In this document: positions 42,140 through 53,145 of the stretch, in pieces
How positions within the stretch are numbered: position 1 is the stretch's first letter
Layout of the letters: each line of letters begins with the position of its first letter
From: Lachnospiraceae bacterium
Lineage (GTDB): Bacteria; Bacillota; Clostridia; Lachnospirales; Lachnospiraceae
Assembly (NCBI GenBank): GCA_017544285.1
Contig: JAFYEL010000058.1
Span: 1 to 61,326, forward strand
Length of the DNA stretch: 61,326 bases
Direction: 5' to 3'
Notes under the pieces: generated by a model
Seen by the model: only the letters and a program-made list of their open reading frames with translations
Database searches by the model: none
What the model was told of the DNA's origin: nothing
Program-made: the position numbers and the translations under genes

Positions 42140-44473
42140 ATGACACTTGAGACTATGATGCAGCGTGAGGTTATGCTCGGAAACATCGAGAAACAGCTTG
42201 AAGACATGACCGCCGCGGCATACGGAAAGTCCATCGCCGAGTGCAGCAACGCACAGGTTTATTCCTGTGTGTTAAGGCTGGTTAAAGAGATGATCGAGGC
42301 CACCCCCGCCATCTCCGGCGACAAAAAGGTTTATTATATATCCGCCGAGTTCCTTATCGGAAAGCTTCTGTCAAACAACCTTATCAACTTAAGGCTCTAC
42401 GACAAGGTTGATGAGATACTGAAAAAGAACGGCAAGAACATAGCCGACATCGAAGAGGCAGAGGTTGAGCCCTCACTGGGCAACGGAGGTCTGGGCCGAC
42501 TCGCAGCCTGCTTCCTCGATTCGATCGCAACCCTGGGACTCCCCGGAGCCGGCATCGGCCTGAACTATCACTTCGGCCTTTTCAGGCAGGTGTTTAAGGA
42601 CAGACAGCAGACCGCAGTCAGGGATGAGTGGATGGGAGACGAGACCTGGCTTAAAAAGACCAACAGGTCCTATACTGTCTCACTGGCAGGTAAAAAATAC
42701 ACCTCCGTAATGTACGACATCGACGTGGTGGGCTACAACAACGGTATCAACAAGCTCCATCTCTTCGATATGGAGAGCGTTGACGATTCCATAGTTGACG
42801 AAGGTATCACCTTTGACCTTACGGATATAGAAAAGAACCTTACCCTTTTCCTCTATCCCGATGATTCGGGAGAGGACGGAAAGCTGCTGCGTATCTACCA
42901 GCAGTATTTCATGGTTTCCAATGCGGCCCAGCTCATAATCGACGAGCTTGAGGCTCAGAAGCTGGATCTTCACCAGATGTACGATCATGCGGTGATCCAG
43001 ATCAACGACACCCATCCCACCATGGTGATCCCCGAGCTCATCAGGATTCTCACCGAGCAGAAGGGCTTCAAGATGGATGAGGCCGTCAGGGTGGTCTCAA
43101 AGACCTGTGCATACACGAATCACACCATCCTGGCAGAGGCTCTCGAGAAGTGGCCCATGGAGTACCTGGAAAAGGTGGTCCCCCAGCTCATTCCCATCAT
43201 CAGCGAGCTGGACAGGCGTGTGGTCAGAAAATACACAAACGAAAAGGTATGGGTCATCGACAGGGAAGACCGGGTGCATATGGCAAACATAGACATCCAC
43301 TACGGCTTCTCGGTAAACGGTGTGGCAGCTCTCCACACGGAGATCCTGAAGAACACCGCCCTCAGCGACTTTTACGAGATCTATCCCGGGAAGTTTAACA
43401 ACAAGACCAACGGCATTACCTTCCGCCGTTGGCTGCTGGCCTGCAACAGGGAGCTTACGGATGTCATAACCGGCGCCATAGGCGAGGGCTTCAAGAAGGA
43501 TGCCGCCGAGCTTTCAAAGCTTGAGGGATTTTTGGACGATCCCGAGCTTCTGGATGCGGTACGCTCCGTAAAGGATCTTCACAAGAGAAAGCTTGCGGAA
43601 TACATAAAAGAAAAGGAAGGGGTAAGCATAGACCCCACCTCCGTTTTCGATATACAGATAAAGAGGCTTCACGAGTACAAGCGTCAGCAGCTCAACGCCC
43701 TTTACATCATCCACAGATACCTCGAGATAAAGGCAGGAAAGATACCGGAGACAAAGGTCACCTTCATCTTCGGAGCAAAGGCTTCACCCGCCTACATTCT
43801 TGCACAGGATATAATCCACCTGATCCTGGTGCTCTCCGAGATCATCAACAACGATGAGGAAGCATCGAAGTACATGAAGGTGGTCATGGTTGAGAACTAC
43901 AATGTCTCCTACGCCGAGAAGCTGATCCCTGCCTGCGATATCTCAGAGCAGATCTCCCTGGCATCCCAGGAGGCATCCGGAACCGGAAACATGAAGTTCA
44001 TGCTCAACGGTGCGGTTACCCTGGGCACTGAGGACGGAGCAAACGTGGAGATCCACGAGCTGGTGGGCGACGACAACATCTACATCTTCGGTGTGGATGC
44101 TGACACCGTTCAGGAGCATTATAAAAACAAGAGCTATGTCTCAAAGGAATACTATGACAAGAGCGAAGTGATAAAAGAGGCGGTAGACTTCATCATCTCC
44201 GACGATGTTATCGCAGCGGGCAACAAGGAAAGGCTCGAGAGGCTCTGGGACAGGCTGGTGAACGACGACTGGTTCATGACCCTGATAGACCTTGAGGACT
44301 ACATAAAGACAAAGGACAGGGTGCTCACCGATTACAACGATACCGATAAATGGAAGAAGATGTCCCTCATGAATATCGCTAAGGCCGGGTTCTTCTCATC
44401 CGACAGAACGATACTTGAGTACAACAGGGATATCTGGAAGCTTCCTCTTGAATCAGACAGGGACAGGGATTGA
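42140..44473 (+). CDS. glgP: Glycogen/maltodextrin phosphorylase (GT35)
   Basis: This enzyme releases glucose-1-phosphate from alpha-1,4-glucans. The 777-residue protein has [75 protein letters not shown] and the PLP-lysine block [15 protein letters not shown]. The PLP phosphate takes part in catalysis. The length fits the shorter bacterial GlgP type. An upstream in-frame extension to 42077 was rejected, since the ATG at 42140 has AAAGGAG and its own promoter. Glucose-1-phosphate from this enzyme is also the RmlA substrate, though no direct link is shown. Confidence 0.96.
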   Translation: MTLETMMQREVMLGNIEKQLEDMTAAAYGKSIAECSNAQVYSCVLRLVKEMIEATPAISGDKKVYYISAEFLIGKLLSNNLINLRLYDKVDEILKKNGKNIADIEEAEVEPSLGNGGLGRLAACFLDSIATLGLPGAGIGLNYHFGLFRQVFKDRQQTAVRDEWMGDETWLKKTNRSYTVSLAGKKYTSVMYDIDVVGYNNGINKLHLFDMESVDDSIVDEGITFDLTDIEKNLTLFLYPDDSGEDGKLLRIYQQYFMVSNAAQLIIDELEAQKLDLHQMYDHAVIQINDTHPTMVIPELIRILTEQKGFKMDEAVRVVSKTCAYTNHTILAEALEKWPMEYLEKVVPQLIPIISELDRRVVRKYTNEKVWVIDREDRVHMANIDIHYGFSVNGVAALHTEILKNTALSDFYEIYPGKFNNKTNGITFRRWLLACNRELTDVITGAIGEGFKKDAAELSKLEGFLDDPELLDAVRSVKDLHKRKLAEYIKEKEGVSIDPTSVFDIQIKRLHEYKRQQLNALYIIHRYLEIKAGKIPETKVTFIFGAKASPAYILAQDIIHLILVLSEIINNDEEASKYMKVVMVENYNVSYAEKLIPACDISEQISLASQEASGTGNMKFMLNGAVTLGTEDGANVEIHELVGDDNIYIFGVDADTVQEHYKNKSYVSKEYYDKSEVIKEAVDFIISDDVIAAGNKERLERLWDRLVNDDWFMTLIDLEDYIKTKDRVLTDYNDTDKWKKMSLMNIAKAGFFSSDRTILEYNRDIWKLPLESDRDRD

Positions 44474-44474
44474 T

Positions 44475-45023
44475 ATGAATTACATCTTTCTTGCAGACGG
44501 TTACGAGACCGTGGAGGCACTTGCGGTTGTGGACATGATGAGGAGGGCAGCACTTCCTCTCACACTGGTCTCCATGAATGAAACGGAATTTGTCACCACC
44601 TCGCATCAGGTTGTCACAAAGGCCGATACCACCTTTGACAAAGCCGATCTTTCCGATGCCCGGATGCTCATACTTCCCGGAGGCATGCCCGGCACCGCAA
44701 ACCTCGAGGAAAATGAGGCCCTCTGCGATGCTCTGAAGAAGCATGCCAAGGCTGGAGGGGATCTGGCAGCCATATGTGCGGCACCCCGTGTGCTGGGCCG
44801 GCTGGGACTTCTTGAGGGCAAGCGGGCCACCTGCTTCCCCGGCAACGAAGAACTGCTGAAGGGCGCAAAGGTCAGCACCGCCGGTGTTGAATCCGACGGA
44901 AACGTCATAACCGGAAAGGGTATGGGCGCAGCCGTTCTGTTCGGAGCCGCAATAGTGGAAAGGCTTAAGGACAAAGAAACCGCCGACAGGATACTTGCCC
45001 AGATACAGTATCAGGGTGACTGA
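44475..45023 (+). CDS. DJ-1/PfpI family protein (YajL/ThiJ-like)
   Basis: This 182-residue protein has a flavodoxin-like fold. It has YIFLADGYETVEALAVVDMM with the conserved Glu, MLILPGGMPGTANL, and the nucleophile elbow AAICAAPRVLG with Cys101. The DJ-1 subfamily is linked to oxidative or carbonyl stress, possibly as a glyoxalase or chaperone; the precise role is disputed. The start at 44475 was preferred over an earlier in-frame ATG (44415) that would overlap glgP. It lies 1 base after the glgP stop and 1 base before the next gene. Confidence 0.9.
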   Translation: MNYIFLADGYETVEALAVVDMMRRAALPLTLVSMNETEFVTTSHQVVTKADTTFDKADLSDARMLILPGGMPGTANLEENEALCDALKKHAKAGGDLAAICAAPRVLGRLGLLEGKRATCFPGNEELLKGAKVSTAGVESDGNVITGKGMGAAVLFGAAIVERLKDKETADRILAQIQYQGD

Positions 45024-45024
45024 C

Positions 45025-45468
45025 ATGGAAAACATGGAGATAGAGCGGAAGTTCCTGGTAAAAGAGCTTCCGGCGGATCTTGAAAGCTATACCCATCACG
45101 CCATTGAGCAGGGATATCTTTGTACGGATCCCACAGTCCGCATCAGAAAGAGGGGGGATAAATACACCCTCACCTATAAAGGACGCGGGCTTATGGAGCG
45201 GGAAGAGTACAACCTTCCCCTGAATGAAGAAGCTTACCTTCACCTTCGGGAAAAGACCGACGGGCATCTGATCAAAAAAGTCAGATATCTGATCCCTCTT
45301 GAGGACGGTCTTACCGCGGAGCTTGATATCTTTGAATATCCAAAGGATCTGGTGATTGCCGAGGTGGAGTTTAAGAGCAGGGAGCAGGCAGATGCATTTA
45401 AGCCTCCCGTCTGGTTCGGGGCCGATGTTACCGATGACAGAAAATACCATAATTCAAATATGATATAG
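45025..45468 (+). CDS. CYTH-domain triphosphate tunnel metalloenzyme
   Basis: This 147-residue protein begins MENMEIERKFLVKELP, with the ExExK signature of CYTH proteins. It then has TVRIRKRGDKYTLTYKG, with alternating Arg and Lys of the tunnel wall, and EVEFKSREQADAF near the end. Bacterial stand-alone members often hydrolyse inorganic tripolyphosphate or triphosphate nucleotides; adenylate cyclase activity is known for distant relatives only. The start follows the DJ-1 gene by 1 base. It precedes tig by 13 bases. Confidence 0.92.
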   Translation: MENMEIERKFLVKELPADLESYTHHAIEQGYLCTDPTVRIRKRGDKYTLTYKGRGLMEREEYNLPLNEEAYLHLREKTDGHLIKKVRYLIPLEDGLTAELDIFEYPKDLVIAEVEFKSREQADAFKPPVWFGADVTDDRKYHNSNMI

Positions 45469-45481
45469 AAAGGAAACAAAA

Positions 45482-46771
45482 ATGAGTTTACAGGTAGAAA
45501 AGTTAGAGCACAACATGGCAAAGCTTACCTTTGAGGCAGGAGCCGACGAGGTGGAGAAGGCACTTCAGAATGCCTACAACAAGCAGAAAAAGAACATTGC
45601 CATTCCCGGTTTCAGAAAGGGAAAGGTGCCCCGTCAGATAATAGAAAAGATGTATGGTCCCGGGGTCTTCTACGAGGATGCCGCAAACGAGCTGATCCCC
45701 GTGGTTTATGAGAGAGAGCTCAAGGCCGCTGAGGAGCTTGAGGTTGTTTCACAGCCTGAGATAACGGATGTTAACATCGAAAAGGGCCAGCCCTTCTCCT
45801 TCGTGGCATCCGTTGCACTGAAGCCCGCAGTCGAGCTGGGCAAGTACAAGGGAGTCAAGGTTACTCCCATTCCCGTTGAGGTGACCGAGGATGAGATCAC
45901 CGCAGAGATCGACAGACAGAGAGACAAGAACTCCAGGATCGTTGAGGTTAAGGACAGGAACGTCAAGGACGGCGATATGATCACCCTTGATTTTGACGGA
46001 TATGTTGACGATGTGGCCTTCGAAGGCGGAAAGGGTACCAACTATCCCCTTACCATCGGTTCCGGCACCTTCATTCCCGGCTTCGAGGATCAGCTCATCG
46101 GAGCAGCCATCGGCGAAGAAACGACCGTTAACGTTACCTTCCCCGAGGAGTATCAGGAGAAATCACTTGCAGGCAAGGACGCTAAGTTCATCTGCAAGGT
46201 TACCGAGATCAGAGAGAAGGAGCTTCCCGCTCTTGACGATGAGTTTGCCCAGGATGTGGCAGGCTTCGATACCCTTGACGAGTACAAGGCAGATGTAAAG
46301 AAGAAGCTCACCGAGGCAAAGGAGACCGAGGCAAAGCGCGAGAAAGAAGACAAGGTCATCGAGGCCATAGTTGAGGATTCCAAGATGGATATCCCCGAGG
46401 CCATGATCAACACCGAGGCTTCCAGAAACGTTGAGAACTATGCCATGAACCTTTCGCAGCAGGGCCTTTCCCTGGATCAGTACATGCAGTTCACCGGCCT
46501 CACCAAGGAGAAGCTTCTTGACCAGATGAAGCCTCAGGCCGAGAAGAGCATAAAGGGCAGACTGGTACTTGAGGCAGTTGCCGCTGCAGAGAATATAGAG
46601 ATCTCTGACGAGGACTATAATGAAGAACTTGAGCGCATGGCAAAGATGTACCAGATGGAAGTTGACAAGCTTAAGGACTTCATAGACGAGGAAGAGGCAA
46701 AGCAGATAAAGAAGGATGCAGCCATCAGGAAGGCTGTTGACTTTGTAAGAGATAACGCAGTGGAGGGATGA
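45482..46771 (+). CDS. tig: Trigger factor chaperone
   Basis: Trigger factor binds nascent chains at the ribosome exit. The 429-residue length is standard. The N-terminal ribosome-binding domain has [16 protein letters not shown], close to the GFRKGKVP loop that contacts L23. The middle PPIase domain (about 150-245) has [14 protein letters not shown] and [16 protein letters not shown]. The C-terminal chaperone arms are helical and acidic. It is followed by clpP after 1 base, the usual order in Firmicutes. The ribosome binding site is AAAGGAAA. Confidence 0.97.
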   Translation: MSLQVEKLEHNMAKLTFEAGADEVEKALQNAYNKQKKNIAIPGFRKGKVPRQIIEKMYGPGVFYEDAANELIPVVYERELKAAEELEVVSQPEITDVNIEKGQPFSFVASVALKPAVELGKYKGVKVTPIPVEVTEDEITAEIDRQRDKNSRIVEVKDRNVKDGDMITLDFDGYVDDVAFEGGKGTNYPLTIGSGTFIPGFEDQLIGAAIGEETTVNVTFPEEYQEKSLAGKDAKFICKVTEIREKELPALDDEFAQDVAGFDTLDEYKADVKKKLTEAKETEAKREKEDKVIEAIVEDSKMDIPEAMINTEASRNVENYAMNLSQQGLSLDQYMQFTGLTKEKLLDQMKPQAEKSIKGRLVLEAVAAAENIEISDEDYNEELERMAKMYQMEVDKLKDFIDEEEAKQIKKDAAIRKAVDFVRDNAVEG

Positions 46772-46772
46772 T

Positions 46773-47354
46773 ATGTTAATACCTTACGTCATTGAACAGA
46801 CCAGCCGCGGAGAGCGCTCCTATGACATCTTTTCCCGCCTCCTTAAGGAGAGGATCGTATTCCTGGGAGAAGAGGTAAACGAGAGCACCGCAGGTCTTGT
46901 GGTAGCACAGCTCATGTTCCTTGAGGCTGAGGATCCCGATAAGGACGTGCACCTTTACATTAACAGCCCCGGCGGCGTTATCACTGCCGGAATGGCCATA
47001 TATGACACCATGAACTTCATCAAGTGCGATGTGGCAACCTACTGCATAGGCATGGCAGCCAGCATGGGAGCTTTTCTCCTGGCTGGCGGCACAAAGGGCA
47101 AGAGATACGCCCTGCCCAACGCAGAGATCATGATACATCAGCCTTCGGGCGGATCCCAGGGCCAGGCCACAGAGATAGAGATCGCGGCAAAGCATATTCT
47201 TCATCTCAAGCACAGACTGAACACCATCCTTTCCGAGAACACCGGAAAGCCCATTGATGTCATCGCTGCAGATACCGAGAGGGACAACTGGCTTACCGCT
47301 GAGGCTGCCCTTGAATACGGTCTTATCGATAAGATAATAGAAAAGAGAGATTGA
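46773..47354 (+). CDS. clpP: ATP-dependent Clp protease proteolytic subunit
   Basis: ClpP is the barrel-shaped serine protease that degrades proteins fed by ClpX or ClpC. The 193-residue protein starts [19 protein letters not shown], has the nucleophile in [12 protein letters not shown] (Ser97) and the active His in IMIHQPSGG (His122), and ends with [15 protein letters not shown]-like sequence (actually [12 protein letters not shown]). A GGAGGG site inside the end of tig serves it. clpX follows after 2 bases. Confidence 0.98.
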   Translation: MLIPYVIEQTSRGERSYDIFSRLLKERIVFLGEEVNESTAGLVVAQLMFLEAEDPDKDVHLYINSPGGVITAGMAIYDTMNFIKCDVATYCIGMAASMGAFLLAGGTKGKRYALPNAEIMIHQPSGGSQGQATEIEIAAKHILHLKHRLNTILSENTGKPIDVIAADTERDNWLTAEAALEYGLIDKIIEKRD

Positions 47355-47356
47355 CA

Positions 47357-48661
47357 ATGTCGAAAAAGAACAACAACGGCGAAGGGGAGATCAGATGCTC
47401 GTTCTGCGGCAAAGGCGCGGGACAGGTCAGGAGGCTTATAGCAAGCCCTCTGGGTTCTTACATCTGTAACGAGTGCATAGATGTATGCTCCGAGATAATC
47501 GAGGAAGAGTACGGCATCCCCGATCACAAGGATGAGGCACCTCTGGATATTAACCTCCTTAAGCCCATGGAGCTGAAGGATTACCTTGACCAGTACGTCA
47601 TAGGTCAGGAGGACGTTAAAAAAGTGCTTTCGGTGGCTGTTTACAACCACTACAAGCGCATAACCGCCCCAGCCGACGATACGGACGGAGTCGAGCTCCA
47701 GAAGAGCAACATCCTGATGCTGGGACCTACAGGAAGCGGAAAGACACTGCTGGCCCAGACCCTTGCCAGGATCATAGGAGTGCCCTTTGCCATAGCGGAT
47801 GCCACCTCCCTCACCGAGGCGGGCTACGTGGGCGAGGATGTGGAAAACATCCTTTTGAAGCTCAGCATAGCGGCTGATTACGATATTGAGAGAGCTCAGC
47901 TGGGCATCATATATATCGACGAGATAGACAAGATCACCCGCAAGGGCGAGAATGTCTCAATCACCAGGGATGTTTCCGGTGAAGGCGTTCAGCAGGCTCT
48001 CCTTAAGATAATCGAGGGCACCGACGCCAATGTGCCTCCCCAGGGCGGGCGCAAACACCCCAACCAGGAGACCATACCCATCAATACCAACAACATTCTC
48101 TTTATCTGCGGAGGAGCCTTTGAAGGTCTGGACAAGATAATCGAGACCAGGCTCGACCGCAAGTCCATCGGTTTCGGTGCCGAGATAGGCATCAAAAAAG
48201 AAGAGGACGAGGGAGTGCTCTTAAAGAGCGTGCTCCCCGAGGATCTTACAAAATTCGGCCTGATCCCCGAGCTCGTGGGCAGGCTTCCCGTCACCACGGC
48301 CCTTGAAAAGCTTGACAAGGACAGCCTGGTACGTATACTCAGGGAACCCAAAAACTCTCTTACAAAGCAGTACGCAAGGCTGCTGGAGTTCGACGGGGTC
48401 GAGCTTGTCTTTGAGGATGACGCCCTCGAGGCCATAGCTGAGGAGGCCTTAAGGCACAAGACCGGAGCCAGAGGGCTCAGGGCCATTGTGGAGAGGACCA
48501 TGATGGATGTCATGTACCGGATACCTTCCGATGAGGGCATCATGAAGTGCATCATCACAAAGGATGCGGTTGAGGGAAATGCCCAGCCCGTTCTTTACAG
48601 GGAAAACGGTATGATTGACGAGATGAAAATCCCGGACCGTGAGCTTCGGAAATCCTCATAG
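47357..48661 (+). CDS. clpX: ATP-dependent Clp protease ATP-binding subunit ClpX
   Basis: ClpX is the AAA+ unfoldase that delivers substrates to ClpP. The 434-residue protein has an N-terminal C4 zinc finger (RCSFCGKG near 14-20 and [10 protein letters not shown] near 36-45). It also has Walker A GPTGSGKT, Walker [11 protein letters not shown], and IGFGAEI, the loop that docks onto ClpP. The ATG at 47357 starts directly before the zinc domain; a TTG at 47351 is a less likely alternative. It is separated by 2 bases from clpP and by about 30 bases from lon. Confidence 0.98.
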   Translation: MSKKNNNGEGEIRCSFCGKGAGQVRRLIASPLGSYICNECIDVCSEIIEEEYGIPDHKDEAPLDINLLKPMELKDYLDQYVIGQEDVKKVLSVAVYNHYKRITAPADDTDGVELQKSNILMLGPTGSGKTLLAQTLARIIGVPFAIADATSLTEAGYVGEDVENILLKLSIAADYDIERAQLGIIYIDEIDKITRKGENVSITRDVSGEGVQQALLKIIEGTDANVPPQGGRKHPNQETIPINTNNILFICGGAFEGLDKIIETRLDRKSIGFGAEIGIKKEEDEGVLLKSVLPEDLTKFGLIPELVGRLPVTTALEKLDKDSLVRILREPKNSLTKQYARLLEFDGVELVFEDDALEAIAEEALRHKTGARGLRAIVERTMMDVMYRIPSDEGIMKCIITKDAVEGNAQPVLYRENGMIDEMKIPDRELRKSS

Positions 48662-48693
48662 CGTCATATCCTACAAATTGGAGATATGAAAGC

Positions 48694-51072
48694 ATGAGCA
48701 AGGAGATAGTAATACCCGCCATAGCCCTTCGGGGCATGGCGATCTTACCCAATACGATAATACATTTCGACCTGAGCCGCAAAAAGTCCATCAGCGCAGT
48801 TGAAAATGCCATGATGAGCGATCAGCGCGTCTTCCTTGTGGCTCAGCGGGATCTGCAGGAAAAAGAGCCTGAGATAGAAAACATCTACGAATACGGCACG
48901 GTTGCCCTGGTAAAGCAGGTGCTCAAGATGCCCGGCGGCATAGTCCGCATCCTTGTGGAGGGCATGGAGAGAGGCCGGCTCATGGGCTTTGACCCTGAGG
49001 TGGATGATTACTTTCTGGCCACAGTAGAGGTCTTTTCCGATTACGCCGACGACAATACCGCCGCCACCGACTCCTATGAGGAGAGAGCCAGGCATGAGGC
49101 CATGGCCCTCGAGGTCAAGGAGCTTTTTTCGGAATACGCCTCTTATTTTCCCAAGGTGGGAAAGGCTTTTACCAGGCAGTTCGAGAGCATCCGGCAGCTT
49201 CCCAGACTTTTGGACGAGGTCATCGCCAATCTTCCCATCGATTATGAAAAAAAACAGAGAGTATTATCCTGCATAGACGTTGAAGAGCGCTACAGGACTG
49301 TCTGCGAGATCTTAAGACAGGAGACGGAGATAGCCAAGATACGCCAGGAAATGTCCGACGGCGTCAAGGAAAAGCTGGCCAAAAACCAGAAGGAATACGT
49401 GCTCCGTGAGCAGATGAACTATATCCGCAAGGAGCTGGGAGACGAGCAGGACGCCGATACAGAGGCGGACCGTTTCATGGACGAGCTGGACGCTCTTGAG
49501 GCCACCGACGAGATAAAGGAGCGTATCCGCAAGGAGATAAAGAGATACCGTTCCCTTTCCGGAAGCTCCTCGGAGAGCGCAGTTACCAGGGGCTATATCG
49601 AGACTCTGCTGGAGATGCCATGGGATAAGACAAAAGAAGAAAACAGGGACCTTTCAAATGCCGAGAAGGTCCTGAACGAGGAACACTACGGCCTGGAGAA
49701 GGTTAAGGAGAGGATGCTGGAGTTTCTGGCAGTCAGGAACCTGACTGACAAGGGTGAAAGCCCCATAATCTGTCTGGTGGGCCCTCCCGGCACCGGAAAG
49801 ACCTCCATAGCACGCTCAATAGCCAGAGCTCTTGATAAGGAATACGTCAGGATATGTCTGGGAGGCGTCAGGGACGAGGCCGAGATAAGGGGCCACAGGC
49901 GCACTTACGTGGGTGCCATGCCCGGAAGGATAGCAACCTCGTTAAAGCACGCAGGGGTAAAGAATCCTCTGATGCTCCTTGACGAGATAGACAAGGTTTC
50001 TTCCGACTACAGGGGAGATACCTCCTCCGCCCTTCTCGAGGTGCTTGACAGCGAGCAGAACAGGCATTTCAGGGATCATTACATAGAGCTTCCCATCGAC
50101 TTATCCGATGTGCTTTTTGTGGCCACGGCCAACAATGCGGCGGACATCCCCCGTCCCCTCCTTGACAGGATGGAGGTGGTGGAGGTCTCCGGATACACCG
50201 AAAACGAAAAGCTCCACATCGCCAGGGAACATCTGATGGAGAAGCAGCTGAAAAAGAACGGACTCACTGCCGATCAGCTTTCCATAAGCGATGACGCCAT
50301 AGAGGCCATAATCTCGGGTTATGTCCGGGAGGCCGGCGTCAGAGGCCTGGAGAGGCGTATAGGCGAGCTCTGCCGTAAGAGTGCCCGCAAGATATACGAG
50401 GGCAAAAAAAAGAAGATAGAGATAACCTCCAAAAACCTGGAGGATTACCTGGGCAAGGTGAAGTACACCAGGGACAAGGCCGGGCAAAAGGATGATACCG
50501 GCATTGTCAGGGGCCTTGCCTGGACCGCGGTTGGCGGTGATACCCTTGAGGTAGAGGTTAACATAATGCCGGGAAAAGGGGAGGTTTCCCTCACCGGAAA
50601 GCTGGGAGACGTGATGAAGGAATCTGCCATGGCAGGTCTTTCCTACATACGCTCCGTCTCCGACAGATACGGCATAAAGAGCGAGTATTACAAGGAACAC
50701 GATTTTCATATCCACATCCCCGAGGGAGCCACTCCCAAGGACGGCCCTTCCGCCGGTATAACCATGGCGACGGCCCTTCTTTCCGCTATAACCGACACTC
50801 CCGTCAGGTGTGATACCGCAATGACGGGAGAGATAACCCTGAGGGGCAGGGTGCTCCCCATCGGCGGACTTAAGGAAAAGCTTCTGGCGGCAAAGATGGC
50901 CGGCATAAAGCAGGTTCTGGTGCCCGTTGAGAACAAAAAGGATGTGGAAGAGATGGATAAGGAGATCACCGACGGTCTTGACCTCAGGTTTGTAAGCACC
51001 ATGGACGAGGTCATTGAACGGGCCATGGCACGAAAGATCAAGGTGAAGAGAGGATCAAAGAAGAGGCAGTAG
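48694..51072 (+). CDS. lon: ATP-dependent protease La (Lon)
   Basis: Lon is a hexameric AAA+ protease for misfolded and regulatory proteins. The 792 residues include the N-terminal substrate domain (about 1-200), helical linker, AAA+ domain with GPPGTGKTS and MLLDEIDKV, and the protease domain with PKDGPSAGIT (Ser686) and IGGLKEKLLAA (Lys729) as the catalytic dyad. The ribosome binding site TTGGAG lies ahead of 48694. engB follows after 2 bases, the common Firmicute order. Confidence 0.98.
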   Translation: MSKEIVIPAIALRGMAILPNTIIHFDLSRKKSISAVENAMMSDQRVFLVAQRDLQEKEPEIENIYEYGTVALVKQVLKMPGGIVRILVEGMERGRLMGFDPEVDDYFLATVEVFSDYADDNTAATDSYEERARHEAMALEVKELFSEYASYFPKVGKAFTRQFESIRQLPRLLDEVIANLPIDYEKKQRVLSCIDVEERYRTVCEILRQETEIAKIRQEMSDGVKEKLAKNQKEYVLREQMNYIRKELGDEQDADTEADRFMDELDALEATDEIKERIRKEIKRYRSLSGSSSESAVTRGYIETLLEMPWDKTKEENRDLSNAEKVLNEEHYGLEKVKERMLEFLAVRNLTDKGESPIICLVGPPGTGKTSIARSIARALDKEYVRICLGGVRDEAEIRGHRRTYVGAMPGRIATSLKHAGVKNPLMLLDEIDKVSSDYRGDTSSALLEVLDSEQNRHFRDHYIELPIDLSDVLFVATANNAADIPRPLLDRMEVVEVSGYTENEKLHIAREHLMEKQLKKNGLTADQLSISDDAIEAIISGYVREAGVRGLERRIGELCRKSARKIYEGKKKKIEITSKNLEDYLGKVKYTRDKAGQKDDTGIVRGLAWTAVGGDTLEVEVNIMPGKGEVSLTGKLGDVMKESAMAGLSYIRSVSDRYGIKSEYYKEHDFHIHIPEGATPKDGPSAGITMATALLSAITDTPVRCDTAMTGEITLRGRVLPIGGLKEKLLAAKMAGIKQVLVPVENKKDVEEMDKEITDGLDLRFVSTMDEVIERAMARKIKVKRGSKKRQ

Positions 51073-51074
51073 AC

Positions 51075-51716
51075 ATGCTGGTGATAAGGGATGCAAAACT
51101 GGAGACCGTTTGCGGGCTGACGAGTACCCTGCCGGAAAACTCCCTCCCCGAGGTGGCTTTTGCCGGCAAGAGCAATGTGGGAAAATCCTCGCTGATAAAC
51201 GCCCTGATGAACAGGAAATCCCTTGCCAGGACCTCTTCGGAACCGGGAAAGACAAGGACTATCAATTTTTACCGTATAGACGCCTTTGACAGGCAGCAGG
51301 GGGAAGAGGGAGAGATAAGAAAAGACGCCTCCATGTACCTTGTGGATCTGCCGGGCTACGGCTATGCAAAGGTATCAAAGACCGAGGCAGCCTCCTGGGG
51401 AGGCATGATAGAGGGGTATCTGAATACTTCATCAAAGCTTCGGGCCATATTTTTGCTGGTGGATATCAGGCACGAGCCCTCGGCGGCGGACCGCCAGATG
51501 TGCGAATACATAACCGCGGCAGGCTTTGTCCCCGTGATCATTGCCACAAAGTCGGACAAGCTCAAACGCTCCCAGATATCAAAGCAGCTCTCGGTGATCA
51601 GGAAATCCCTTTCCCTGCCGGAAAACGCCCGGCTGTTTCCCTTTTCGGCCCTGAGCAGGGACGGGCTTGAGAAGATTTCCTCCTATATGGTAGAATGTAC
51701 AGATGGCAGAGAGTAA
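51075..51716 (+). CDS. engB: Ribosome biogenesis GTPase EngB/YsxC
   Basis: EngB is an essential GTPase for maturation of the large ribosomal subunit. The 213-residue protein has G1 GKSNVGKSSLINAL, a G2 Thr in KTRTINFYRI, G3 DLPGYGYAKV and G4 ATKSDKLKRS, and G5-like FPFSALSR. All are intact. Its 3' end contains a promoter and the start of the first polysaccharide flippase gene, with a 14-base overlap. Confidence 0.96.
   Translation: MLVIRDAKLETVCGLTSTLPENSLPEVAFAGKSNVGKSSLINALMNRKSLARTSSEPGKTRTINFYRIDAFDRQQGEEGEIRKDASMYLVDLPGYGYAKVSKTEAASWGGMIEGYLNTSSKLRAIFLLVDIRHEPSAADRQMCEYITAAGFVPVIIATKSDKLKRSQISKQLSVIRKSLSLPENARLFPFSALSRDGLEKISSYMVECTDGRE
51667..51696 (+). promoter_or_regulatory. Promoter of the second polysaccharide cluster, inside engB
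   Basis: TTGAGA (51667-51672) and TAGAAT (51691-51696) are spaced by 18 bases, with TGG before the -10 (extended type). The ATG at 51703 lies 6 bases after the -10, so +1 falls on the start codon and the message would be leaderless. Confidence 0.5.
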
Positions 51717-53121
51717 TAAGGTCCTCAAAAGCGGACTGTGGTATATAATCTCAAACATAATGATAAGGGCGGTGGGGATTATCACATCGCCCATTTATAC
51801 GAGTCTGCTTAAGCCCGAGGAAAAGGTGCTGGCGGACAATTTTAATGCCTATGTGAGCATATTTACCACCGTTACCTGCCTCTGCCTTATCTATTCCGTG
51901 GGGCGGGCAAAGCTTGACTTCCCGGATGATTTTGACGGATATGTATCTGCTATCCAGACTCTTTCCTCCGCCTTCGGCATAGCGGTGCTGGTGGCTGCCA
52001 TGGTGAACGTGGACCGGCTGTCGTCGCTGATGCAGTACCAGAGGATAGAGCTGTTTTTAATGTTCGCCTACCTGGTGATCTTTCCGTCCATAGACTACAT
52101 GCAGTACAAGCTGCGGTTCGAATATAAATACAAAGAGAACATAGCCATATCGGTCATTATATGTATAACAACTGTTATAGCATCTGTGGCCCTGATACTT
52201 CTCATGCCTGAGCAGAAGTCCTTTGCAAAGATCCTGGGAACTGTGGTGCCCTCCATGACGGTGGGGCTGTGGTGCTATATCACGTTGCTAAGAAGCGGCA
52301 GAGTATTGTATAATAAAGTTTATTGGATATATGCCCTAAAGATCGGTCTGCCCATGATACCCCACGGGCTGGCCCTGGTGATCCTTAATAAGATCGACTC
52401 CCTCATGATAATGTCCTACTGCGGCAAGCATGACGGAGGCATATATACCACCGGCTATTCCATAGCCGTACTGCTGTCGGTGATAACCAACGCCATAGGT
52501 CAGGCTTACCTGCCCTGGTTTAACGAAAAGCTCCATGCAGGAGAGCGGAAGGTCATCAGTGAGAAGACCACCCTGCTGATGCTGGCAGGCTGTGTAATGA
52601 CTCTGGGCTTCATAACCGTGGGTCCGGAGGCCATAAAGATCCTTACGGCGGCATCCTATCACGACTGTATGTACGTGCTTCCGCCGGTGGCTGTGGGTAC
52701 TCTGTGCCAGTATTTCTACACAAATTATGTAAACCTGGAACTGTACCACAAAAAGACCGCGATCATTGCGGTAAACTCCATTGCAGCTGCGATAGCAAAC
52801 GTTATTCTAAATTACGTCTTTATCCAAAAGTATGGTTACCTTGCCGCCGCTTATACCACCGTGGCGGGCTATTTCATTCTCATGGTGCTCCACTGTATAT
52901 GCACCAGGGTGTTATTGAAAGAGAAACTTTACAAGGATGTTATTTATTTTGCGATGCTGATAGTTACAGGGGTTCTGGGCTGTGGCCTGGCTCTCCTCTA
53001 CGATAAAATAACGCTCCGGTACGGATTGATGATCCTCCTTTTGGGGCTTGTAGCCCTCTGGAAGAAGAAGGATCTTGCGGGAGTGCTGGAAATGGCGAAG
53101 AGCCGGCTTAAGAAAAGTTAA
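51703..53121 (+). CDS. Polysaccharide flippase (Wzx/MATE-like, MOP superfamily)
   Basis: This 472-residue membrane protein has 12-14 TM helices. It begins NKVLKSGLWYIISNIMIRAVG, with the typical Wzx first helix region. Further blocks are IGLPMIPHGLALVILNKIDSLMI and YTTGYSIAVLLSVITNAIGQAYLPWF, characteristic of oligosaccharide flippases. It should move undecaprenyl-linked sugar units across the membrane. It overlaps the end of engB by 14 bases and has no ribosome binding site, but a promoter lies just ahead. A second flippase gene begins at 60811. Confidence 0.9.
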   Translation: MAESNKVLKSGLWYIISNIMIRAVGIITSPIYTSLLKPEEKVLADNFNAYVSIFTTVTCLCLIYSVGRAKLDFPDDFDGYVSAIQTLSSAFGIAVLVAAMVNVDRLSSLMQYQRIELFLMFAYLVIFPSIDYMQYKLRFEYKYKENIAISVIICITTVIASVALILLMPEQKSFAKILGTVVPSMTVGLWCYITLLRSGRVLYNKVYWIYALKIGLPMIPHGLALVILNKIDSLMIMSYCGKHDGGIYTTGYSIAVLLSVITNAIGQAYLPWFNEKLHAGERKVISEKTTLLMLAGCVMTLGFITVGPEAIKILTAASYHDCMYVLPPVAVGTLCQYFYTNYVNLELYHKKTAIIAVNSIAAAIANVILNYVFIQKYGYLAAAYTTVAGYFILMVLHCICTRVLLKEKLYKDVIYFAMLIVTGVLGCGLALLYDKITLRYGLMILLLGLVALWKKKDLAGVLEMAKSRLKKS

Positions 53122-53145
53122 CATGTGCTCACAAAGGAACATGAA

